A DNA stretch of 64,000 bases, from contig NZ_CP038469.1 in the NCBI RefSeq assembly GCF_004684345.1, positions 496,001-560,000 on the forward strand, read 5' to 3'. Under the pieces are notes generated by a model. It was not told the DNA's origin. It did no database searches and worked only from the letters and a program-made list of their open reading frames with translations. This DNA comes from Citrobacter tructae (GTDB taxonomy: Bacteria; Pseudomonadota; Gammaproteobacteria; Enterobacterales; Enterobacteriaceae). Shown here piece after piece: positions 32,654 through 40,471 of the stretch. Each line of letters begins with the position of its first letter. Positions within the stretch are counted from its first letter, which is position 1. A program made the position numbers and the translations under genes.

Positions 32654-34378
32654 TTGTTAATCACAAAAAATGAACTAGATGAGTTCGGTACGTTAGCAGA
32701 TCAATTCATCATAAACAGCGACCATGAGTCGTTAGCTGCACTCGTTGAGAGGTTTACTAAACACGATTTCGAATTTCCACATCCAATATACGAAGCACAT
32801 TATCTATATTGTTTAGGTAACTGTTATTCCGAACTCTACAGATATCGCAGTACAGAATGGTACTCAGATGATTTAATGAATGCCATCATTTTTTATAGGA
32901 AAGCATTACATACAATTCCCAAAACCGATTGGAAAGGTCACGAGAAAAACATTGAAGCTTATAACAATCTTAGGTCAATGGTTGAAACTAATTTAGCTAG
33001 TTGCCTTTCCTCACAAGGGCGAGTATTATGCTGCATTCCACATTATGATAAAGCAATCTCAATAGATAATAATCCTGTGGCAATTTTAGCCAAAGCTGAC
33101 AATGAGTTATTTCTTGGTCAGTCACTTTATGATAATGGCCATTCTGAATATCATTTTTTGATGGCTTATGAACTTATCAATAGGGGCATGGAAAAAATTA
33201 ATGAATTATATCCTGATCAAAGAATACCCCTTGAAGAAGGTGGGCGCCTATTCAATTTTAAAAAATGGTTTGAAGGCACTTTTGAAATTTCATCTTTTGA
33301 ATACTTCAAAGAATACAATGAATAATTCACATTAAGAAAGCATAAATAGTATTTAGAGTGGTGTGCTAAAAATAGACTTTTTCTTAATGATTTAAATGAT
33401 GTCTGTGAGTATCCAATAGCTTACCAAGATGTTTTCTCATTGCCATCTTTTATTCAATCTCTAAATAGCTCTCTTACAATGCATGAAGAATTAGCTTATC
33501 ACGGGAATTATGATGAGTTAAAAAACGATTACTGTTATGCCCGATATTTGTTTTTCTCTTCAAAAGATATACCAAATAAAACCTCCCACATGTACAATTC
33601 GACATTTCAACATGTCGATGATATGTCACACTCAATAAATAACTTGAAAGTGGCTCAATTGAAATCAGCATTCAGAGTTGTATATTAAATCTTCGATAAA
33701 GTCGCATATCTTATTAGCCGTTTCTTCGATTTAAATGATCTAAAGCATGACAAAAAAATCAGCATTGACAATTTATTTCGAGATTTCACAGGTAAAAATA
33801 ATGGTGAATGGAAGCCACATAAAAAACTAAAAGATAGCGATAATCATTTTATACATGCCTTATTCTATATTTTGAAGGACATTCGTAAAGTTGGTAACTC
33901 AGATACTGTAACAAAGTGCTTAGACCCTAACGCCGTATCATTTGCAGATATTAGAAATGCTATGGAACATCGTTCATTAAAAATTGCAGATGATTTCGGT
34001 TACGAGCTTGCTGCATCCTATAATAGCTATCACAATGATGAGTTTAACAAACAACAGGAATTAGTACATGCCCTATTAAATGAAATCAATCAAATTGGAT
34101 TACAACTTAAACAAGCTAAAAAAGATAACAACACTGAATTGTTAGATCAACTTCAGAATCAAATTGAGAAATTAAACACGCAACTCGAAAAAGTAAAATC
34201 GAATATTGATGAGAAAGAGAGATTATCCTCATACTCTCTTTCAATCCCAATAAGCCAGTTTGAATCTAGACTTATGCAACTCATTACGCTAGCACGGAAT
34301 TCAATTATGTATTTATCTCTTGCAATACACTTTGAAGAGCGTAAACGCCCAAAAGACGGCCTTTATATGCCTAGATAA
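32654..34378 (+). pseudogene. TPR-HEPN protein gene with three in-frame stop codons
   Basis: A single reading frame runs from a TTG start (AAGGAG at 32643) to the stop at 34378, interrupted by TAA at 33323, TAG at 33347 and TAA at 33686. Protein-like sequence continues across all three: the first 223 residues look like TPR helices, then YLEWCAKNRLFLNDLNDV, then SARYLF-like residues in YARYLFFSS, then a HEPN domain with R-X4-H (RNAMEH, 33953-33970) and a coiled coil (34050-34210). The layout resembles LA2681-type HEPN proteins, predicted ribonucleases in defence or toxin systems. There is no frameshift. The simplest reading is nonsense inactivation. Confidence 0.7.
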
Positions 34379-34429
34379 GTACCTTTAAAGCAGAATCTAG
34401 AATAGATTTATCAAGATTTACATTAATGA

Positions 34430-34450
34430 GGGGGATTATGGATTCCCCTT
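34430..34450 (+). terminator. Weak hairpin after the HEPN pseudogene
   Basis: GGGGGAT pairs with ATTCCCC (one G-T pair, five-base loop) about 50 bases after the stop, and TTATC follows. This is a weak terminator candidate. The 145 bases from here to the integrase pseudogene show no gene. Confidence 0.35.
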
Positions 34451-34596
34451 ATCACCCTTCTATCACATCTCCTATTACAACTATTTTAACGGCTTTGTAT
34501 GGCTTATATTATATCCCTAAGTTATTAGTGTGAAATGCCTGTTTTAATGACCTTACCCTGCATTAGTGGAACGCGACTAAGTGAGTAAACTCTTAA

Positions 34597-35490
34597 TCAG
34601 AGGTGACTCATGACCTGATCCCTCATTCCATACACTTGCGCTACATATCGCCCACGCCCGTCACCATGTCCCAGATCCATCGCCACCATTGCCAGCGTCT
34701 CTTTCTTGCTGAATCCCTGAGCCAGATAATGATGTATCACATCCTGCGCCCACGCATAACGCAGCGAATGCGGAGAATATGCGCCAGTCAGGCCTATTCG
34801 TTTTGCCTGATTGTGCCAGTAGTCCATTGCGCTTTTCAGATCGGGCTTGTCGATCAGCCGGTAATTACGGCTTCTGCAACAGCTAACGCATTATCCAGCG
34901 CTTTTTTGACGGCACCAGCATCCAGAATCACCGTTTCGCGGGGCCGTCCGCCTTTGGTGCCGAAAACTACTGTCAGTCGCGTGTCGCCACGTTCAACGGC
35001 CTGTTTCCACGTTTTCAGTGACTGCACGCTTTGTACCGCTTCCTGTGAACGTAATCCCATCAGCCGCGCCAGCTCAAGAGTTGCCGCCAGCCCTGGATCT
35101 TTCATACGTGCAGTTTCCAGCGTATGACGATAATGCTCCTGCGTGATTGCCTGCCGCGTACCGCTGAGGGCTGCGCCAGAGAGCCCCAGAGATTTATTGG
35201 TCAGTCGCTCATGCTCTGCGATCTGCTTACGCCCGGCCTGTTGCAGCACCGCACGTAGCGAGGCCATTTCGTTTTGCAGCGTGCGTTTGCCGATCCCCTG
35301 CGCCAGCCTTTCATGGAATGTAGCTTTCAATGTGGCGAACCTTGATCTGTGCCACCCGCTGGATCTGGATGTTCAGCGCCCGTAAATGGTGGTCGAAACG
35401 TTGCACAATATGGATACGATCATTCACCGTCTTATGGCTGCCGCCACAGTGTTTTGCCAGCGCTTTCATTTCACCGCCTAATCTGCCCAT
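34597..35490 (-). pseudogene. Integrase pseudogene (tyrosine recombinase, two frameshifts)
   Basis: Starting at MGRLGGEMKAL (ATG at 35490), the N-terminal SAM-like domain runs into a frameshift at 35315-35316, where one extra C turns SYIHERLAQG into SYIP-stop. The next frame carries LARLMGLRSQEAVQS, the first catalytic arginine region, and breaks at about 34870, where one missing C separates AVAEA from RNYRLIDKPD. The last frame holds PHSLRYAWAQ (His-x-x-Arg) and DLGHGDGRGRYVAQVYG with the final tyrosine. Correcting two bases restores a full enzyme of about 297 residues of the integrase-domain family found on enterobacterial islands. Confidence 0.85.
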
Positions 35491-35532
35491 ACACTTCCCC
35501 CATGATTTGAGAACACAAACTTTCTCCGGCAT

Positions 35533-35984
35533 CTGCTTTTTGGCTGCACCAGAACGATACCTTTACGCCGGAGTGGCTGTCTGTTGAGGTATAGGGAGTT
35601 TCAGCCTGTACGCGGTACGGACTGCCTGCCAGAGCAGGAATTCTCCGGGGCATCATGCCCCCCTCGGTATCGATCTTTTTCTCCTCTTTTTTGCTGACAG
35701 CGGCCCAAAAAGGACGTATCAGATTAGGGAATATGCGCAGAAGCCCTGAAAACAGTGGTACGGCGCGGTATGGTAGTTGTGCGTCACTTTGTCGCTTTGC
35801 GCGACGAAAGTGACGCACTGGTCGGGTCTAGTGCGCGAAAGATCGCGGATTCTGGTGCAGTTTTACGGTCACGCGGCAGCAAAGCCTTGCATGACAGGGA
35901 AAATGGAATGGAGTGTCAATATACCAATGAACTTACCCCGGACATTTCGGCAGGTAACGTCTTTAAGGACAGGAGAACAGACTA
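35533..35984. other. Intergenic region between integrase pseudogene and PAAR toxin gene
   Basis: A minus-strand frame (35471-35818, 115 codons) spans much of this gap, but it overlaps the integrase N-terminus, lacks a ribosome site and resembles no known protein, so I do not call it. The last 30 bases hold AGGACAGGAG, the ribosome site of the toxin gene. A short direct repeat of CTTTGTCGCTTTGCGCGAC-like sequence with an inverted GTGACGCAC / GTGCGTCAC pair lies near 35775-35820 and may mark an element end. Confidence 0.4.
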
Positions 35985-37688
35985 ATGGGAGCGATGGGGT
36001 TTTACCTGCGGGTAAGGGATCCGACTACCTGCGGGGGAAAGATACTGACCGGGGATGAAACACTAAGTTGGTATGGTGTAGCGGGAGCACGGGAAGGTGA
36101 CTCCGTGTCGTGCGGTCAGCATCCGGGAACATATAGAATTCTGGGTGGCACATCTGATACATGGGACGAAGGCAGAAGGCTCGCAGGAACGCTGGACAGT
36201 GTAAGTTCCTGTCCGTGTCGTGCACGGTTTATACAGACTATCCCGGATTGCTATATCAAGGATGATACGCCGGAAGAGCAGGCAGAAAAGGCGCGATTGC
36301 TTGCTCTTGCCACTCTGCGGGAAAAACAAGAACAGCAGGAGGCCGAGGAAAAACAACTGGTAGAAGAACGTGATCGTAATCGTGTGTTTGCCAAATCCTG
36401 CCTTCGGGGTGAAGGTTGTAATGATGCCGGGGAAGAGCAGGAACCTCATACTAATTTTGCGGCAATGGCATTTTATCAGGCAGTTCCACCTGCTGATCCA
36501 GCTTCCGATACTGATGTTCCCCAACATGCTCAGACCGCCAAGAAAAAGAAACCTGTAGACGATATACCGAAACCGAAAAAGCGAAGTGCCCTGTATAAAT
36601 GGCTGAACGGTGATCACGAAGAAATCGAATATCAGCGGGCAACGGCTGCAGCTACAAGTGCTGCTAATGCTCAAATGGCTGTTGAAGGTGCCAGCGTTCT
36701 TGGGTTGGTAGGCGGAAATGCCATTACGTCAGGAACGTGGGCAGTAAAACTTGGTGAGATGGCTACAGGAATTGGAAGGATTGCTGCCAGTGGCCCCGGT
36801 GCCCCCATCGCAGCAGTCGTGTTGGGAATGATGCCCGGCAGGCTCAATGACGGTGAACAGGATTTTATTGACCGCATGAGACTTGAGCAAATGCGTGAAG
36901 CACCAAGCCGTGTGCGTTATACGTGGGAACAGGATGATAAAGGTAATCCTGTTCCTCATGGCTGGCATACGCCACCCGGTAAAGATATGGTGCGTGTGCG
37001 CAAAATGGAGTGGGACAGCAGCCGAAAAGCGTATACGTTCACCACAGAGGAAGATCCGCGTATCACCATCATCTGGACGCCCGACAGTTCAGGTGTCAAT
37101 GTTCCTTCAAATACAGGCAACCAGAACCCGGTACGGATACCTAATCCGGTAGTTGTTGATCCGTTGCCGGAAGATACCAGTATTGAGGCTACAACCACTC
37201 CGGCCCCAGAAGAAAAGAATTTTGCGGATTATATTCTTATTCTGCCGTTGCCGAATATTCCACCGATTTATGTATACCTGAGCAAGCCACCTGTTGAGTT
37301 TTTAGAAGTTGATTTATATAGTAATCTCGAAGGGCGCTCTCGTGAAGGTAAATATCATGCTGATCATATACCGTCAAAGGCAGCAGTAAAAGAATATTAT
37401 CGAAACTTAGATCCATTATTGGATAAAGATGATATTAATGATTTGGCAAATGAGGTCGCGGCAATTATTGTTCCAATAGATGCTCACCGAAAAATCAGCG
37501 AAACCTATGGACGTAGGAATAGTGAAACTCAGATTAAATTAGATGCTTCTAATTTGCGTGCAGCAGTGGACAGAAACCTTGATGCAATAAAACCAGCATT
37601 GAAAGAGCATGGTGCTACAGAAGCACAAATAGAAGCAGCAAGGATTAAAATGCATAAATTTAATTCATCAGTGGGATTATATAAATGA
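35985..37688 (+). CDS. PAAR-domain effector with S-type pyocin domain and C-terminal nuclease-like toxin
   Basis: This 567-residue protein has an N-terminal PAAR domain (residues 1-90, with GGKILTGDETLSWYG and CGQHPGTYRILGG), which caps the VgrG spike of type VI secretion systems. A charged coiled coil (about 95-135) is followed by a hydrophobic Ala/Gly region (about 215-285) and a pyocin-S-like translocation domain (about 305-425). The C-terminal toxin (about 440-567) has KYHADHIPS (His458, Asp460, His461), an HNH-like metal motif seen in nuclease toxins. An immunity gene overlaps its stop. No VgrG or structural secretion gene is in the window, so it would depend on an apparatus encoded elsewhere. 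Confidence 0.85.
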   Translation: MGAMGFYLRVRDPTTCGGKILTGDETLSWYGVAGAREGDSVSCGQHPGTYRILGGTSDTWDEGRRLAGTLDSVSSCPCRARFIQTIPDCYIKDDTPEEQAEKARLLALATLREKQEQQEAEEKQLVEERDRNRVFAKSCLRGEGCNDAGEEQEPHTNFAAMAFYQAVPPADPASDTDVPQHAQTAKKKKPVDDIPKPKKRSALYKWLNGDHEEIEYQRATAAATSAANAQMAVEGASVLGLVGGNAITSGTWAVKLGEMATGIGRIAASGPGAPIAAVVLGMMPGRLNDGEQDFIDRMRLEQMREAPSRVRYTWEQDDKGNPVPHGWHTPPGKDMVRVRKMEWDSSRKAYTFTTEEDPRITIIWTPDSSGVNVPSNTGNQNPVRIPNPVVVDPLPEDTSIEATTTPAPEEKNFADYILILPLPNIPPIYVYLSKPPVEFLEVDLYSNLEGRSREGKYHADHIPSKAAVKEYYRNLDPLLDKDDINDLANEVAAIIVPIDAHRKISETYGRRNSETQIKLDASNLRAAVDRNLDAIKPALKEHGATEAQIEAARIKMHKFNSSVGLYK

Positions 37689-38152
37689 CAATAAATATTG
37701 AGGCATTGATCCGTTGCTTAGGTCAAACGTATCACGAAATAGTTGCTCAGGACATTATACCGTACAAAACGAAACCTTCTGGGGAATATGGAGATCCTGA
37801 CCTTAATCTTGATATGGTCAAAGAGGGAGTATTTCTTTCTTTCAAACGAGATGGAATAATTCTTCAGGAAATAACGTTACGAATTCAGCGGGATGGTATA
37901 AAAGGGTGGGTTTTCCCCAATGATTTACCTACGCCACTCAAAGCAGAAATGTCACGACAATGGGTGCATGATACCTTCGGGGAACCAGACAAAGCTGCTC
38001 CTCCACGTCAGGTAGCAAACAAATCCTTTGGATGGACTGAACGTTATGCCATAGAGGATTTTCATATGCCTATAGCAATGCAAGTCAGTTACGATCTGGA
38101 CGAAATGGTAAAAAAAATAACTTTTCTCCCAACTTCAGCCCTTCGTTGGTAG
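37685..38152 (+). CDS. Immunity protein, DUF6392-like
   Basis: This 155-residue cytoplasmic protein overlaps the toxin stop by ATGA. It resembles the DUF6392 family that accompanies pyocin- and PAAR-type nuclease toxins: PYKTKPSGEYGDPDLNLDM, KEGVFLSFKRDG, and a C-terminal MQVSYDLDEMVKKITFLPTS. It should bind and block the toxin of the gene upstream. The reading frame is intact and compact. The family assignment is from memory of the pattern. Confidence 0.8.
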   Translation: MTINIEALIRCLGQTYHEIVAQDIIPYKTKPSGEYGDPDLNLDMVKEGVFLSFKRDGIILQEITLRIQRDGIKGWVFPNDLPTPLKAEMSRQWVHDTFGEPDKAAPPRQVANKSFGWTERYAIEDFHMPIAMQVSYDLDEMVKKITFLPTSALRW

Positions 38153-38440
38153 ATTTCATCTTTCTTCACAAAGCAGCACGATATGTCGGTAGTGCTGCTT
38201 CATTCCTTGTCCCTTCGAACATCCAGCAAAGGCTCGCCAACAGTGGCGTTCCATCGCTGACCACCACCATCAGTTAATGGATATAAAAGATCGATAATTT
38301 GTTATTGATAGTTTTAGGCGATTGTTGGTAAAAGGGAAATCGAACCAGCATTTTTACCATCAAAATGATATGGCTTCGAGTGGTTTTTAGTGAACGAGGG
38401 TGAACGACTGAAGAGGGATAACCAATTGATAGAAATGCAG
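38153..38440. other. Non-coding region after the immunity gene
   Basis: About 290 bases without a supported gene. It contains a terminator hairpin near its left end and then AT-rich sequence up to the tRNA-Asn terminator. I see no integrase or recognisable mobile-element end here. This is the right edge of the accessory region. Confidence 0.5.
38171..38203 (+). terminator. Terminator after the toxin-immunity pair
   Basis: AAGCAGCAC / GTGCTGCTT forms a perfect 9-bp stem with a 12-base loop, 18 bases past the immunity stop and followed by CATTCCTTG. The T content after it is modest. Confidence 0.5.
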
Positions 38441-38468
38441 AAAGCAGACGTTAGTGAACGTCTGCTTT
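38441..38468 (-). terminator. Terminator of tRNA-Asn copy 2
   Basis: A perfect 12-bp inverted repeat (AAAGCAGACGTT / AACGTCTGCTTT) with a four-base loop lies eight bases from the tRNA 3' end. It should terminate the minus-strand tRNA transcript. Confidence 0.8.
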
Positions 38469-38476
38469 CCTTAAAT

Positions 38477-38552
38477 TGGCTCCTCTGACTGGACTCGAAC
38501 CAGTGACATACGGATTAACAGTCCGCCGTTCTACCGACTGAACTACAGAGGA
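38477..38552 (-). tRNA. asnU: tRNA-Asn (anticodon GTT), copy 2
   Basis: The gene is 76 bases, identical to the copies at 18528 and 40300, with CCA encoded. It is in direct orientation with copy 1 (20 kb apart) and inverted relative to copy 3, with yeeO between. Position next to yeeO matches asnU of E. coli. It bounds the accessory region on the right. Confidence 0.98.
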
Positions 38553-38568
38553 ATCGTTGTGGAGGCTT

Positions 38569-38596
38569 ATCTTAGCGGCGAAAAAATTTTTGTCAA
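38569..38596 (-). promoter_or_regulatory. Sigma-70 promoter of tRNA-Asn copy 2
   Basis: On the minus strand TTGACA (38591-38596) and TAAGAT (38569-38574) are 16 bases apart, with a GC-rich discriminator. It overlaps the upstream part of the open yeeO frame, which argues for a yeeO start further downstream. Confidence 0.82.
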
Positions 38597-38712
38597 ACCC
38601 CATTTCCCTCAATCCGTTTCAATTGGTGCTTCTCTCGACGTTTTGTTGCATTTACAGACATTTTATACAGAAAAAACTTTGCAGCTTTTTTGATTCTCCC
38701 TCATCATTTGAA

Positions 38713-40200
38713 ATGAGGTTTCAACTTTCTTCATTAAGGTCCACTTTGAACGTCTCCGCTGCCTTACGCCAGGCCGTTTCCCGCACGCCATGGTATGCCA
38801 AACGCAAGAGTTATAAAGTCCTCTTTTGGCGTGAAATCACCCCACTTGCCGTGCCCATTTTTCTGGAAAACACCTGTGTGCTCTTAATGGGGGTACTGAG
38901 TACTTTCCTGGTAAGCTGGTTGGGAAAAGAAGCAATGGCAGGTGTCGGTCTCGCCGACAGCTTCAATATGGTCATCATGGCGTTTTTTGCCGCTATCGAT
39001 CTAGGTACTACGGTGGTGGTGGCCTTTAGTCTGGGAAAACGCGATCGCCGTCGGGCCCGGGCCGCGGCCAGGCAGTCTCTGGTGATCATGACAATTTTTG
39101 CCATCGTGCTGGCAGCGGTCATTCACTATTTTGGCGAACAGATCATTAATGTTGTTGCCGGAGAAGCAACACCAGAGGTCAAAGCACTCGCGCTAACGTA
39201 TCTGGAATTGACAGTGCTTAGTTATCCTGCGGCAGCCATTGCGTTGATCGGCAGTGGGGCACTGCGTGGTGCCGGAAACACCAAGATACCGCTGCTGATT
39301 AACGGCGGTATGAACATACTGAATATCATCATCAGCAGTATCCTGATCTACGGTATTTTTTCCTGGCAAGGCTTGGGGTTCGAAGGCGCTGGACTCGGGC
39401 TGACAATTTCCCGTTACATCGGCGCGGTCGCTATTATCTGGGTATTGATGATTGGTTTTAATCCAGCACTGCGCATTCCCCTGAAGAGTTATTTTAAACC
39501 GTTGAATCTGGCCATTATCTGGGAAGTGATGGGTATCGGCATTCCTGCGAGTATTGAATCGGTGCTGTTTAACGGCGGTAAGTTGTTAACACAGATGTTT
39601 GTCTCAGGGATGGGGACCAGCGTTATTGCCGGTAACTTTATCGCTTTTTCTATTGCGGCTCTGATTAACCTGCCCGGTAATGCGCTGGGTTCTGCCTCCA
39701 CCATCATCACCGGTCGACGTCTGGGAAATGGACAGATTGCCCAGGCCGAAATCCAGTTACGGCACGTATTCTGGTTATCCACAATCGGTTTAACCGCCAT
39801 CGCCTGGCTTACGGCCCCTTTTGCTGGCGTGATGGCCTCGTTTTATACCCATGATCAGGATGTAAAAGAGGTCATAGTCATTCTGATTTGGCTCAATGCG
39901 GCATTTATGCCGATATGGGCGGCATCCTGGGTTCTTCCAGCAGGGTTTAAGGGCGCACGCGATGTGCGTTTCGCTATGTGGGTATCCATGCTGGGCATGT
40001 GGGGTTGTCGCGTGGTGGCAGGTTACATCCTCGGGATCGTACTAGGTTGGGGAGTCGTCGGCGTCTGGATGGGAATGTTCTTCGATTGGGCAGTCCGCGC
40101 TGCGCTGTTTTACTGGCGAATGATCACAGGCCGATGGTTATGGAAGTACCCGCGACCTGAACATGAAAAGTGTATAAAACAACCCGTTGCGCCTGAATAA
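38713..40200 (+). CDS. yeeO: MATE-family efflux transporter YeeO
   Basis: This is a multidrug and toxic compound extrusion transporter with about twelve membrane helices; E. coli YeeO exports flavins. The frame is open back to a TTG at 38557 (547 codons, the length annotated for E. coli), but that start overlaps the divergent tRNA promoter and the extra N-terminus is poorly conserved. The ATG at 38713 gives 495 residues and retains the whole MATE core (REITPLAVPIFLENTCVLLMG onward, ending WLWKYPRPE). The gene lies between inverted tRNA-Asn genes as in E. coli. Confidence 0.92.
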   Translation: MRFQLSSLRSTLNVSAALRQAVSRTPWYAKRKSYKVLFWREITPLAVPIFLENTCVLLMGVLSTFLVSWLGKEAMAGVGLADSFNMVIMAFFAAIDLGTTVVVAFSLGKRDRRRARAAARQSLVIMTIFAIVLAAVIHYFGEQIINVVAGEATPEVKALALTYLELTVLSYPAAAIALIGSGALRGAGNTKIPLLINGGMNILNIIISSILIYGIFSWQGLGFEGAGLGLTISRYIGAVAIIWVLMIGFNPALRIPLKSYFKPLNLAIIWEVMGIGIPASIESVLFNGGKLLTQMFVSGMGTSVIAGNFIAFSIAALINLPGNALGSASTIITGRRLGNGQIAQAEIQLRHVFWLSTIGLTAIAWLTAPFAGVMASFYTHDQDVKEVIVILIWLNAAFMPIWAASWVLPAGFKGARDVRFAMWVSMLGMWGCRVVAGYILGIVLGWGVVGVWMGMFFDWAVRAALFYWRMITGRWLWKYPRPEHEKCIKQPVAPE

Positions 40201-40252
40201 GCGACGAAATGAAGAAAAATTCAGCAAACGATCGTTTTTTTTCATTCCGCCT

Positions 40253-40281
40253 TTGACAACACTGACGGGCATCGCTAATAT
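40253..40281 (+). promoter_or_regulatory. Sigma-70 promoter of tRNA-Asn copy 3
   Basis: TTGACA (40253-40258) and TAATAT (40276-40281) are separated by 17 bases, with the tRNA starting 19 bases downstream. The stretch from the -10 to the tRNA is nearly identical to that of copy 1. Confidence 0.87.
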
Positions 40282-40299
40282 TCGCCTCGTTCAAACGAT

Positions 40300-40375
40300 T
40301 CCTCTGTAGTTCAGTCGGTAGAACGGCGGACTGTTAATCCGTATGTCACTGGTTCGAGTCCAGTCAGAGGAGCCA
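40300..40375 (+). tRNA. asnW: tRNA-Asn (anticodon GTT), copy 3
   Basis: The gene is 76 bases, identical to the two minus-strand copies, with CCA encoded. It sits after yeeO as asnW does in E. coli. What follows is not yeeN but the fhuE terminus, so a rearrangement boundary lies directly after its terminator. Confidence 0.98.
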
Positions 40376-40380
40376 AATTT

Positions 40381-40414
40381 AAAAAGCCCGCTTAGGAAAC
40401 TAAGCGGGCTTTTT
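40381..40414 (+). terminator. Terminator of tRNA-Asn copy 3
   Basis: AAAAAGCCCGCTTA / TAAGCGGGCTTTTT forms a perfect 14-bp stem with a six-base loop and a T-rich tail. It is bidirectional and could also end minus-strand transcription from fhuE. Confidence 0.92.
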
Positions 40415-40471
40415 GTTTTCTCTGTCCAGTGCATCCACCTGACGTGCAGGTGGAGCGTGATGTGTTCCGAA

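Noticed and set aside
32654..34378. Programmed stop-codon readthrough or an altered genetic code in the HEPN gene
   Set aside because: Neighbouring genes use all three stop codons normally and the region is full of other broken genes, so nonsense inactivation is simpler. Kept as a finding because the frame is intact.
35471..35818. 115-codon minus-strand frame between the integrase pseudogene and the PAAR gene
   Set aside because: It overlaps the integrase N-terminus in another frame, has no ribosome site and no recognisable domain. It may be a fortuitous frame in the integrase leader.
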